In this document: positions 1 to 6,790 of the stretch, in pieces
Layout: every line of letters starts with the position of its first letter
Numbering within the stretch: position 1 is the first letter of the stretch
NCBI RefSeq assembly: GCF_036173065.1
Contig: NZ_CP108041.1
Coordinates: 496,001-560,000, forward strand
Length of the DNA: 64,000 nt
Source: Rhodococcus sp. NBC_00297
GTDB taxonomy: Bacteria; Actinomycetota; Actinomycetes; Mycobacteriales; Mycobacteriaceae
Reading direction: 5' to 3'
Made by a program: the position numbers and the translations under genes
Notes under the pieces: generated by a model
Told to the model about the DNA's origin: nothing
What the model saw: the letters and a program-made list of their open reading frames with translations, nothing else
Databases searched by the model: none

Positions 1-187
1 GCACCACTTCCATCGGATGCGGATCGAAGGTCATGAGCACACTCGGCACTCCGCGTGCCGCCGCCGATGTCACGGCGCGGTCGATCAATTGGGCGTGGCC
101 GCGGTGTACGCCGTCGAACACGCCGATCGTCAGAACACATCTGCCCCAGTCGGCCGGGACATCGTCGAGACCTCGCCATCTCTCCAC
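1..187 (-). CDS. ribF: Bifunctional riboflavin kinase/FAD synthetase, N-terminal part (cut by window edge)
   Basis: RibF phosphorylates riboflavin to FMN and adenylylates FMN to FAD in the cytoplasm. Only about the first 62 residues are present; the gene runs off the left edge. The visible part opens with VERWRGLDDVP and carries the nucleotidyltransferase motif GVFDGVHRGH (residues 22-31, the HxGH motif that binds ATP), then SVLMTFDPHP, typical of the FAD-synthetase domain. The start is taken as GTG at 187, which places the family-typical N-terminus. It is divergent from the MntR-like gene with about 66 bp between them. The same neighbours occur in mycobacteria. Identity is firm; the kinase domain lies outside the window. 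Confidence 0.9.
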   Translation of the reverse strand, partial: MERWRGLDDVPADWGRCVLTIGVFDGVHRGHAQLIDRAVTSAAARGVPSVLMTFDPHPMEVV

Positions 188-253
188 GACCAGGAGCCTA
201 CGGGCCGACGATCGACCGGTCACGTCCGGCGCACCGACGGCTAAGCTGTCGGC

Positions 254-922
254 GTGCCAGCCCCTGCCCTCTCCACCGTCGCGCAGGACTACCTCAAGGT
301 CATCTGGACCGCGAGCGAGTACTCCGACGAGCCGGTGAGCACCAAGATGCTCGCCTCCCGGATGTGCGTCTCGCCGTCCACGGTCTCCGAGGCCGTACGC
401 AAACTCGCCGATCAGGGCCTCGTCGACCACGCCCGCTACGGGTCCATCACACTCACCGAGGCCGGGCGGCGCGCCGCCATCGGCATGGTCCGCAGGCATC
501 GGCTCATCGAGACCTGGCTGGTCGAGGAGATGGGCTACGGCTGGGACGAGGTGCACGACGAGGCCGAGGTGCTCGAACACGCGGTGTCGGACCTGCTCGT
601 CGAGCGCATCGACGCCAAGCTCGGTCGGCCGTCACGCGACCCGCACGGTGATCCCATCCCCACCATCGACGGCACCATTCCCGCACCGCCGGCGGTACCG
701 CTCAGCGATTTCGTCGCGGGCCAGAAGGGCCACGTCACCCGCATCTCCGACTCGGATCCGGACATGTTGCGGTACTTCGATTCCATCGGCATCACCCTCG
801 ACCTGTCGATCACGATGGTCGAGCGCCGCGACTTCGCCGGGACCGTGGCCGTGCAGGTGGCCGACACGGTACTCGACCTGGGTCATGTTGCCGCCGAGGC
901 GATCTGGATGACCACGGACTGA
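254..922 (+). CDS. mntR: DtxR-family metal-dependent repressor, MntR-like
   Basis: 222 aa, GTG start. It has the three DtxR-family parts: an N-terminal winged helix (about 5-70), the dimerisation and metal-binding helices (about 75-135) and a C-terminal FeoA/SH3-like domain (about 150-222). Metal ligands are recognisable: H82, E86, H101, E108 and H109 match DtxR H79, E83, H98, E105 and H106. Two positions differ from iron-type DtxR: Asp12 stands where DtxR has Met10, and Glu105 stands where DtxR has Cys102. Those substitutions are known from MntR and point to manganese sensing, which I infer here. The gene next to ribF in M. tuberculosis (Rv2788, annotated sirR) belongs to the same family. 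Its targets cannot be seen in the window. Confidence 0.88.
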   Translation: MPAPALSTVAQDYLKVIWTASEYSDEPVSTKMLASRMCVSPSTVSEAVRKLADQGLVDHARYGSITLTEAGRRAAIGMVRRHRLIETWLVEEMGYGWDEVHDEAEVLEHAVSDLLVERIDAKLGRPSRDPHGDPIPTIDGTIPAPPAVPLSDFVAGQKGHVTRISDSDPDMLRYFDSIGITLDLSITMVERRDFAGTVAVQVADTVLDLGHVAAEAIWMTTD

Positions 923-943
923 CGCCGGACCGCCCCGACGAAC

Positions 944-1861
944 TCAGGGGCGCAGCGTGGCCGGCCGCACGACCATCACGGTGCTGGCCCGCTTGCCGCG
1001 TTCCTGCACCAGGGCGATGGTGTGGCCGTTCTCGTCCAGTGCCGCGTAGATGCCGGGCATCCCGATCGGGTCGAGCCAGCGTCCCTGGCTCAACGATTCG
1101 GCCTCGTCCGACGTGACCGTCCGGTGCGGGAACGCCGTGCGAGCGGCAGCGTCGATGTCGAGGCTCACGTGCGGGTCGTCCCGCACCTCGTCGAGACTGC
1201 GGGCGTGCTCCAACGTGAACGGTCCGACCCGGGTGCGCCGCAACGCGGTCAGGTGGCCGCCGACGCCCAGGGACGCACCCAGGTCTCGCGCGAGCGCCCG
1301 CACGTAGGTCCCGGACGTGCACTCGACGTGGACGTCCAGATCGATCACGTCGCTCCCCCGGCGACGCTCCAGGACGTCGAAGCGGGAGACGGTGACCGTG
1401 CGCGGTTCGAGCACGACGTCCTCGCCCTCCCGAACGAGAGCGTGGGCGCGCTTGCCGTCCACCTTGATGGCGCTGACACTCGACGGGACCTGACTGATCT
1501 TCCCGGTCAGCGCGGCGACGGCCTCGTCGATCCCGGAGTCCGTCACCGCACTCGTGTCCGCCGTCGACACCGTCTCGCCCTCGGCGTCGTCGGTGGTGGT
1601 GGCGGCTCCGAGGCGGACGGTCGCGGTGTACTCCTTGGTGGTCAGCGACAGCAGACCCAGCATCTTGGTCGCTCGCTCGACACCGAGCACCAGCACCCCC
1701 GTCGCCATGGGATCGAGAGTGCCGGCGTGTCCGATGCGGCGCGTCTTCAAGGCCTTGCGACAGGCGGAGACGACGTCGTGGCTGGTGACTCCGCCACTCT
1801 TGTCCACCACCAGAAGTCCGGCGCCGTCGAGTCCTGTGGGGGGTTTGGGGTGAGCTGGCAC
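944..1861 (-). CDS. truB: tRNA pseudouridine(55) synthase TruB
   Basis: 305 aa, GTG start at 1861. TruB converts U55 of the tRNA T-loop to pseudouridine. The N-terminal GGVTSHDVV and the catalytic block GHAGTLDPMATG (Asp50 nucleophile) are intact, and the C-terminus has the PUA-like extension usual in actinobacteria. It is the distal gene of the pptH-pptT-truB run. It converges with the MntR-like gene, only 21 bp separating the two stops. The 78 bp before its start hold a repeated GC-rich hairpin described separately. Confidence 0.95.
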   Translation of the reverse strand: MPAHPKPPTGLDGAGLLVVDKSGGVTSHDVVSACRKALKTRRIGHAGTLDPMATGVLVLGVERATKMLGLLSLTTKEYTATVRLGAATTTDDAEGETVSTADTSAVTDSGIDEAVAALTGKISQVPSSVSAIKVDGKRAHALVREGEDVVLEPRTVTVSRFDVLERRRGSDVIDLDVHVECTSGTYVRALARDLGASLGVGGHLTALRRTRVGPFTLEHARSLDEVRDDPHVSLDIDAAARTAFPHRTVTSDEAESLSQGRWLDPIGMPGIYAALDENGHTIALVQERGKRASTVMVVRPATLRP

Positions 1862-1885
1862 GAGGGAGAAGTCTGTCAGAAGATC

Positions 1886-1941
1886 GCGGGAAGGCCGGAG
1901 GCCGGCCGTCCATAAAGCGGGAAGGCCGGAGGCCGGCCGTC
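1886..1941. repeat. Two perfect 25-bp direct repeats, each a small hairpin, between pptT and truB
   Basis: A 25-bp unit occurs perfectly at 1886-1910 and 1917-1941 (period 31). Each copy contains GGCCGG-AGG-CCGGCC, a 6-bp stem with a 3-nt loop (1893-1907 and 1924-1938). The right copy runs into the pptT stop codon. It could be a weak terminator, an mRNA stability structure, or a recent slippage duplication. No T-run follows on the transcribed strand. Confidence 0.75.
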
Positions 1942-2638
1942 AGAAGACCGTGATCGCAGTGACGACGAGGCCGTCGGAGACGGCCCAGCGTCCGTCGAAG
2001 GAGGTGAGCGGTGCGCCGCTGGTGGTGTCGCCGGGGACCAGCAGCCGGGAGCGGAAGGTACCGGTGACGGTCGAGCGTCCCGCCGAGTCGGCATCGCGCT
2101 CGAAGGTGATGTGCGCGTCCTCGAATCCGAGCCACCGCCCGGTCAGCGGGTACCAGGCCTTGTACGTCGCCTCCTTCGCGCAGAACAGCAATTTGTCCCA
2201 CTGCACCTCGTCGTCGGTGCGGGTGGCCAGGACCTCACGCTCGGCCTCGATGCTCACGGCTTTCAGCACGCCGTCCGGCAGCGGTTCGTGCGGTTCCGCG
2301 TCGATGCCCACCGAGCGGACCTGCAACGCGTAGCCCACGGCGGCGGCGCGATAGCCGTCGCAGTGCGTGAGCGAGCCGACGACGCCGCCCGGCCACACCG
2401 GCGATCCCATCTCGCCGCGCAGGATCGGACCGGGCTCGAGTCCGAGCCGGCCCATCGCGAGTCGGGCGCAGTGCCGCGCCGAGGTGAACTCGCGCTTGCG
2501 CTTGTCGACGGCCTTCTCCACGAGATGCGCCTCGCGGGGGTGCGGGGTGAGACCGGGCGGATCCTCGAACAGCTCCTCGGCGACGACGCCGCGCGCGAGC
2601 AGCCCGCCGAGCAGGGAGGTCTCTCGTGCCGTCGTCAC
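1940..2638 (-). CDS. pptT: 4'-phosphopantetheinyl transferase PptT
   Basis: 232 aa. PptT transfers the 4'-phosphopantetheine arm of CoA to carrier proteins of fatty-acid, polyketide and non-ribosomal peptide synthases; in mycolic-acid bacteria it is needed for lipid and siderophore synthesis. The Sfp-type magnesium and CoA motifs are visible: VGIDAE (Asp113, Glu115) and FCAKEATYKAWYPLTGRWLGFED. The start is GTG at 2638, which overlaps the upstream pptH stop by 4 nt (GTGA) and gives a length close to the mycobacterial enzyme. A longer reading of the frame upstream runs through pptH and is not real. The 3' end overlaps a short direct repeat. Confidence 0.94.
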   Translation of the reverse strand: MTTARETSLLGGLLARGVVAEELFEDPPGLTPHPREAHLVEKAVDKRKREFTSARHCARLAMGRLGLEPGPILRGEMGSPVWPGGVVGSLTHCDGYRAAAVGYALQVRSVGIDAEPHEPLPDGVLKAVSIEAEREVLATRTDDEVQWDKLLFCAKEATYKAWYPLTGRWLGFEDAHITFERDADSAGRSTVTGTFRSRLLVPGDTTSGAPLTSFDGRWAVSDGLVVTAITVF

Positions 2639-3600
2639 AGTCGCTTCTCCGCTCGCATCTTCTCCACTTCCGCTTCCATCTCCGGCGTGACTGTGAAGTG
2701 GCCGCCGAACTTGTTCAACGATCCCGGCGGGTACTCGGGGACCGGAAGGATCTGTCGCAGCACCTGATCCGGGAGTCCGCGGCGTTTCCACTCGCGCGGG
2801 TAGCCCACCGACACTTCCTCGAACCGCACGCCGTCGTAGTACGTCGTCCGTGGGATGTGGAGGTGGCCGTAGACCGCACACAGGGCGTTGTAGCGGGTGT
2901 GCCAGTCCTTGGTCGCCGTGGTTCCGCACCAGAGGGCGAACTCGGGATAGAACAGCACCTCGGTGGGCTGCCGCACCAGCGGCCAGTGGTTGATCAGCAC
3001 CGTCGGGATCGAGGTGTCCACCTCGGCCAACCGCTTCTCGGTGATCGCCAGCCGCGCCGCGCACCACGCGTCGAGGGACGCGTAGGGCGTCGGGGTGATG
3101 AGGAACTCGTCGGTGGCCACCACGTTGCGGCTGCGCGCCAGCGCCAGACCGTCGAGCTTGTTCGTGGTGCCCGCAGGCAGGAAAGAGTAGTCGTACAACA
3201 CGAACATCGGCACCAGCGTGACGGGGCCCAAATACCCCGACCGGCCTCCGGCCTGCCCGACCTCCCCCTCCCACACGGGGAACGGGTCCTCGGGCGTCAG
3301 CACACCCAGTTCCCGGCACATCGTCACCAGGTAGTCGTAGCGCGCCTCACCGTGCATCTGTACCGGGTCCTTGACCGTGGTCCACAGCTCGTGGTTTCCC
3401 GGCACCCAGATCACGGTGTCGAACTTCGACTTCAGCTCGGCGAGCGCCCAGCGGATGTCGTCCGTCTTCTCCGACACGTCTCCGGCGACGATCAGCCAGT
3501 CCTCGGGGCTCTCCGGTTCGATGGCCTCGGTGACGGGCCGGTTGCCCTTGTGACCGACGTGGATGTCGCTGACGGCCCACAACTTGGCTGGCACACTCAC
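2635..3600 (-). CDS. pptH: Metallophosphoesterase PptH (4'-phosphopantetheinyl hydrolase type)
   Basis: 321 aa. Calcineurin-like fold with the full metal-binding series: SDIHVGH near the N-terminus, GDVSE, GNHE, INHWPL and YGHLHIPR. The orthologous M. tuberculosis gene next to pptT (Rv2795c) removes phosphopantetheine from carrier proteins and so opposes PptT; the same role is inferred here from similarity and from translational coupling. The start is GTG at 3600, overlapping the MATE gene stop by 4 nt; its own stop overlaps the pptT start by 4 nt. No signal peptide, so cytoplasmic. Confidence 0.85.
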   Translation of the reverse strand: MSVPAKLWAVSDIHVGHKGNRPVTEAIEPESPEDWLIVAGDVSEKTDDIRWALAELKSKFDTVIWVPGNHELWTTVKDPVQMHGEARYDYLVTMCRELGVLTPEDPFPVWEGEVGQAGGRSGYLGPVTLVPMFVLYDYSFLPAGTTNKLDGLALARSRNVVATDEFLITPTPYASLDAWCAARLAITEKRLAEVDTSIPTVLINHWPLVRQPTEVLFYPEFALWCGTTATKDWHTRYNALCAVYGHLHIPRTTYYDGVRFEEVSVGYPREWKRRGLPDQVLRQILPVPEYPPGSLNKFGGHFTVTPEMEAEVEKMRAEKRL

Positions 3601-4967
3601 GACCCTTCTGCGGTTGATGTTCGGCTCCCGACGGTATCGGTCCCCGTTCTGATCCAGGCGCCCGACGCGGTCCGCCAGACCACGGAGACCGCTCTCAGGC
3701 TGACGAACACCATCAGGCCCACCCAGATTCCCGGCAACCCCCAGTCGAGGATCGCCGCGAGCCAGATCAGCGGTAGGAATCCGACGACGGCGCTCGCGAG
3801 AGTCGCGTTCCGCAGGAAGACGGCATCCCCGGCCCCGAGCAGCACACCGTCGAGGGCGAACACGACGCCGGCGACGGGGATCAGCGCGACGAACAACCAC
3901 CAGATGCCGTCGATGCTCGTCAGGGTCGACGAGTCGGACGTGAAGAGCGGCGGGATCACGGCGTGGGTGGCGGCGAACAGTCCTGCGAGCACGACGGCGA
4001 AACCGACGGACCACGCGGTCACCCGCGAGGCGAGCATCGACGCGGCGCGGCCACGGCCCGCTCCCAACGCGGCGCCGACCAGGGACTGTGCGGCGATGGC
4101 CAACGAGTCCAGCATCAACGCGACGAGATTCCACAACTGCAGAACCACCTGATGGGCCCCGACCGCACCGGCACCGAAGCGTGACGCCACGGTCACCGCG
4201 GACAGGAAGCAGGCCTGGAAGGCGAACGAGCGGAGCACGAGGTCCCGGCCGAGGACGAGCTGGCGGCGGATGATCGCGAGATCCGGCCGGAGCGAGCAGG
4301 TCCGCGGCCCGCGCATCAGGGCGGAGACGAACAGCGTCGCTGCGACGGCCTGGCCGATGACGTTGGCCACGGCGGACCCGACGAGGCCGAGGGCCGGAAC
4401 GCCGATCAGACCGTGCACGAGGACGGGACACAGCACGGCCGACAGTGCGAGCCCCGCCACCACGTACCGCAACGGCCGCACGGTGTCCTGCACGCCGCGC
4501 ATCCACCCGTTCCCGGCGAGCGTGACGAGGATCAACGGGGTGCCGAGCACGCCGACCCGGAGCCACGTGGTGGCCTCGGCGGTGATGTCTCCCCCACCGC
4601 CCAGCACCGACAGGATCGGGTTCGCGAAGAGCTGGACCACCAGGATCAGCAGGAGGCCCAGCACCACTGCGAGCCACGTGGCCTGGACGCCCTCGTTGCG
4701 GGCGTCGTCGTCCCGGCCCGCACCGTGCAGCCGTGCCGCGCGCGCGGTCGTCCCGTACGAGAGGAACGTCAGCTGCGTACTCACCTGGGCGAGAACGAGG
4801 CCACCGACGGCCAGACCCGCGAGTGGGAGCGCACCGAGTCGACCCACCACCGCGGAGTCGAAGAGCAGGTACAGCGGCTCGGCCACCAGGACGCCGAGTG
4901 CGGGGAACGCGAGGCCGAACAAGGTGCGAGCGGACACCCGCCCGTCCACGGCGGAGCGATCGGTCAC
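3597..4967 (-). CDS. dinF: MATE-family efflux transporter (DinF-like)
   Basis: 456 aa membrane protein with about 12 hydrophobic segments and the MATE architecture: an N-terminal half opening LFGLAFPALGVLVAEPLYLLFDSAVVGRLG and a homologous C-terminal half. Such proteins export cationic drugs or metabolites using sodium or proton gradients; the substrate here is unknown. The GTG start at 4967 overlaps the nrnA stop by 4 nt, and its stop overlaps the pptH start by 4 nt, so the gene is locked into the operon. The M. tuberculosis gene next to Rv2837c (nrnA) is the counterpart annotated dinF. No SOS box is visible, so the symbol reflects family only. Confidence 0.85.
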   Translation of the reverse strand: MTDRSAVDGRVSARTLFGLAFPALGVLVAEPLYLLFDSAVVGRLGALPLAGLAVGGLVLAQVSTQLTFLSYGTTARAARLHGAGRDDDARNEGVQATWLAVVLGLLLILVVQLFANPILSVLGGGGDITAEATTWLRVGVLGTPLILVTLAGNGWMRGVQDTVRPLRYVVAGLALSAVLCPVLVHGLIGVPALGLVGSAVANVIGQAVAATLFVSALMRGPRTCSLRPDLAIIRRQLVLGRDLVLRSFAFQACFLSAVTVASRFGAGAVGAHQVVLQLWNLVALMLDSLAIAAQSLVGAALGAGRGRAASMLASRVTAWSVGFAVVLAGLFAATHAVIPPLFTSDSSTLTSIDGIWWLFVALIPVAGVVFALDGVLLGAGDAVFLRNATLASAVVGFLPLIWLAAILDWGLPGIWVGLMVFVSLRAVSVVWRTASGAWIRTGTDTVGSRTSTAEGS

Positions 4968-5929
4968 CCGAGCGCGGCGACCAGGGCGTCGACGTCGTCC
5001 TCGATCGGGCCCGTCGCGGTGTAGCCGGCGGAGAACTTGTGGCCGCCCCCACCCAGCGCGGACGCCACGACGGAGACGTCGACACTGCTCTTCGCGCGCA
5101 ACGACACGGCCCAGCCCGCCTCGTTCTGCTTGAACACGGCGGCCACCTCGGCCTCCGCGGTGGTGCGCACGATGTCCACGACGCTCTCGATCTCCTCGGG
5201 ACGCAGTCCGCGAGAGTCCTCGAGCCGCACGATCGCGTAGACGAGCCCACGCGAGCCGGCCGCGTCCGGCACCAGGCGCGCCGAGCCCAGGACGGCGCCC
5301 AGCATCGGCAGCCAGGCGAAGGGGTGGGTGTCGAGCAGGCGGCGCGAGATGGCGGCGCCGTCGATCCCGGTCGCGAGAAGTCGCTCGGCCAGCAGGTGGG
5401 AGCCCGGCCGGACCCAGCGGAACGATCCGGTGTCGGTCACGAGGCCGGCGAACAGGCAGTGCGCGAGGTCCCGGTCGATCTCGACGCCCCACTCGTCGAA
5501 CAGCACGGCGACCACCGCTGTGGTGGACTCCGCACTCGCATCGATCACGTGATGCGAGCCGTAGAAGGTGTTGGACCGGTGATGGTCGACGACCAGGGAC
5601 ACGGCGCCGTCCAACCGGTCACCCAGTGACCCGAGCCTGCCTCGACTGCCGGCGTCCACGGTGACCACCAGGTCCGCGTCCGTCGGGACCTCGGCGGGCG
5701 GCACCAGGAACTCCGCTCCCGGCAGACCGATCATCGACTCGGGCAACGAGGCGGGCGCCGCGAAGGACACGGTCGGCCGCGCGCCGCGTCGCGAGAGCGC
5801 GATGGCCAGGGCGAGCGCACTGCCGATGGTGTCGGCGTCGGGTTGCACGTGGCACAGCAGAGTCACCGTCCGGGCGTCCTTGAGAAGACGGACGGCTTTC
5901 TGCATGTCTGCGCGCAGCGTGTCGGTCAC
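4964..5929 (-). CDS. nrnA: DHH/DHHA1 phosphoesterase, NrnA type
   Basis: 321 aa. It degrades short RNA oligomers and dephosphorylates 3'-phosphoadenosine 5'-phosphate; mycobacterial homologues also cleave cyclic dinucleotides. DHH-domain motifs are present: CHVQPDADTIGSA, VTVDAG, VVDHHRSNTFYG, and the C-terminal DHHA1 glycine motif GGGGHKFSAGY. GTG at 5929 lies 7 nt after the rbfA stop and gives a family-typical length. A longer frame upstream overlaps rbfA. Its partner in the block is rbfA, as in mycobacteria. Confidence 0.93.
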   Translation of the reverse strand: MTDTLRADMQKAVRLLKDARTVTLLCHVQPDADTIGSALALAIALSRRGARPTVSFAAPASLPESMIGLPGAEFLVPPAEVPTDADLVVTVDAGSRGRLGSLGDRLDGAVSLVVDHHRSNTFYGSHHVIDASAESTTAVVAVLFDEWGVEIDRDLAHCLFAGLVTDTGSFRWVRPGSHLLAERLLATGIDGAAISRRLLDTHPFAWLPMLGAVLGSARLVPDAAGSRGLVYAIVRLEDSRGLRPEEIESVVDIVRTTAEAEVAAVFKQNEAGWAVSLRAKSSVDVSVVASALGGGGHKFSAGYTATGPIEDDVDALVAALG

Positions 5930-5936
5930 CGGGGTC

Positions 5937-6386
5937 TCAGAGCTCGTCGGTGTCGCTTCGAGGCACCTTGTACGGATCCGGATCACCTGCGGGCTGCGCC
6001 CCCGCAGCGGCCTGAGCCACCTTGTCGTCGATCTGGCGGGCACGCTCGAGCAGTTCCTCCATGTGGCGCGCGGTGTCGGGCACCGTGTCCGCACGGAAGG
6101 TCAGCGTCGGGGTGAAGCGCACGCCGGTACCGGCACCGACCTTGGTGCGCAGAGCGCCCTTGGCCTTCTCCAGACCCAGAGCGGCAGCCTGGAAATCGGG
6201 CTCGGCGTCGAGCGTCTCGCCGCGCACGGTGTAGTAGACGGTGGCGTCGTGCAGGTCCGGGGTCACCTTGGTGTCGGTGACCGTCACGAACGACAGCCGC
6301 GGATCCTTGATCTCGTGATCGATGGCCGTCGCGACGATCGCACCGATGCGCTTGGCCAGTTTACGAGCGCGGGCTTGGTCCACCAC
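5937..6386 (-). CDS. rbfA: 30S ribosome-binding factor RbfA
   Basis: 149 aa. RbfA binds the immature 30S subunit and helps 16S rRNA maturation, especially in the cold. The single KH-like domain is seen from [14 protein letters not shown] through [11 protein letters not shown] to [15 protein letters not shown]. The tail (about 120-149) is Ala/Pro/Asp rich and probably disordered. The GTG start at 6386 is chosen for the Shine-Dalgarno GAAGGAGA just upstream. It sits between the DUF503 gene and nrnA on the same strand. Confidence 0.95.
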   Translation of the reverse strand: MVDQARARKLAKRIGAIVATAIDHEIKDPRLSFVTVTDTKVTPDLHDATVYYTVRGETLDAEPDFQAAALGLEKAKGALRTKVGAGTGVRFTPTLTFRADTVPDTARHMEELLERARQIDDKVAQAAAGAQPAGDPDPYKVPRSDTDEL

Positions 6387-6405
6387 GATGCGTCTCCTTC
6401 GTCCA

Positions 6406-6696
6406 TCAGTCCTCTGGCCCGAACACTCGGCGCCGAACTGCGAGTAGTTGTAGTTCCGGCCTCTCGGCCACGTGTCGCTCGCACGAGTCGAGTACCTCGT
6501 GCAGGTGGGCGACGTCCCCGGTGGCGATGGCGACACCCACCATCGAACGACGGTAACGCTCCTGTTCCCCGGTCTCGGCGGCCGACACACCGAAGCGCTG
6601 CAGGGCAGCGACGACGGGCTTGATCACCGAACGTTTCTCCTTCAGCGAATGTACGTCGCCGAGCAGGATGTCGAGTTCGAGAGCACCGAGAAACAC
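6406..6696 (-). CDS. DUF503 (YlxP-like) small protein
   Basis: About 96 aa. It matches the DUF503 family, found next to rbfA and infB in many Gram-positive bacteria, where related YlxP proteins are linked to ribosome maturation. The family opening is [28 protein letters not shown]. Two GTG codons (6702, 6696) are possible; 6696 is preferred because GAGG lies at a suitable distance and the N-terminus then matches the family. The biochemical role is unknown. A strong hairpin separates it from infB, so it may have its own promoter. Confidence 0.8.
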   Translation of the reverse strand: MFLGALELDILLGDVHSLKEKRSVIKPVVAALQRFGVSAAETGEQERYRRSMVGVAIATGDVAHLHEVLDSCERHVAERPELQLLAVRRRVFGPED

Positions 6697-6738
6697 GAGC
6701 ACCTCATCGATAGCAGGGTCGGACACCGTCTTCGACGA

Positions 6739-6777
6739 ACGGGTGTGGCCCGCGGACATGCCGCGGGCCACACCCGT
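6739..6777 (-). terminator. Long perfect hairpin after infB
   Basis: A 17-bp perfect stem (6739-6755 with 6761-6777) closes over a 5-nt loop and begins 13 nt past the infB stop. On the leftward transcript no clear U-run follows, as is common for actinobacterial terminators. It lies between infB and the DUF503 start and probably ends or attenuates the nusA-infB transcript. Confidence 0.8.
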
Positions 6778-6790
6778 ACGTTCTCGTCGA

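Noticed and set aside
1940..3319. 459-residue reading of pptT
   Set aside because: The first half is out of frame with pptH and unlike any PptT; the GTG at 2638 gives the correct length.
2626..4152. 508-residue plus-strand frame
   Set aside because: Antisense to pptH and the MATE gene; composition is Arg/His-rich, typical of shadow frames.
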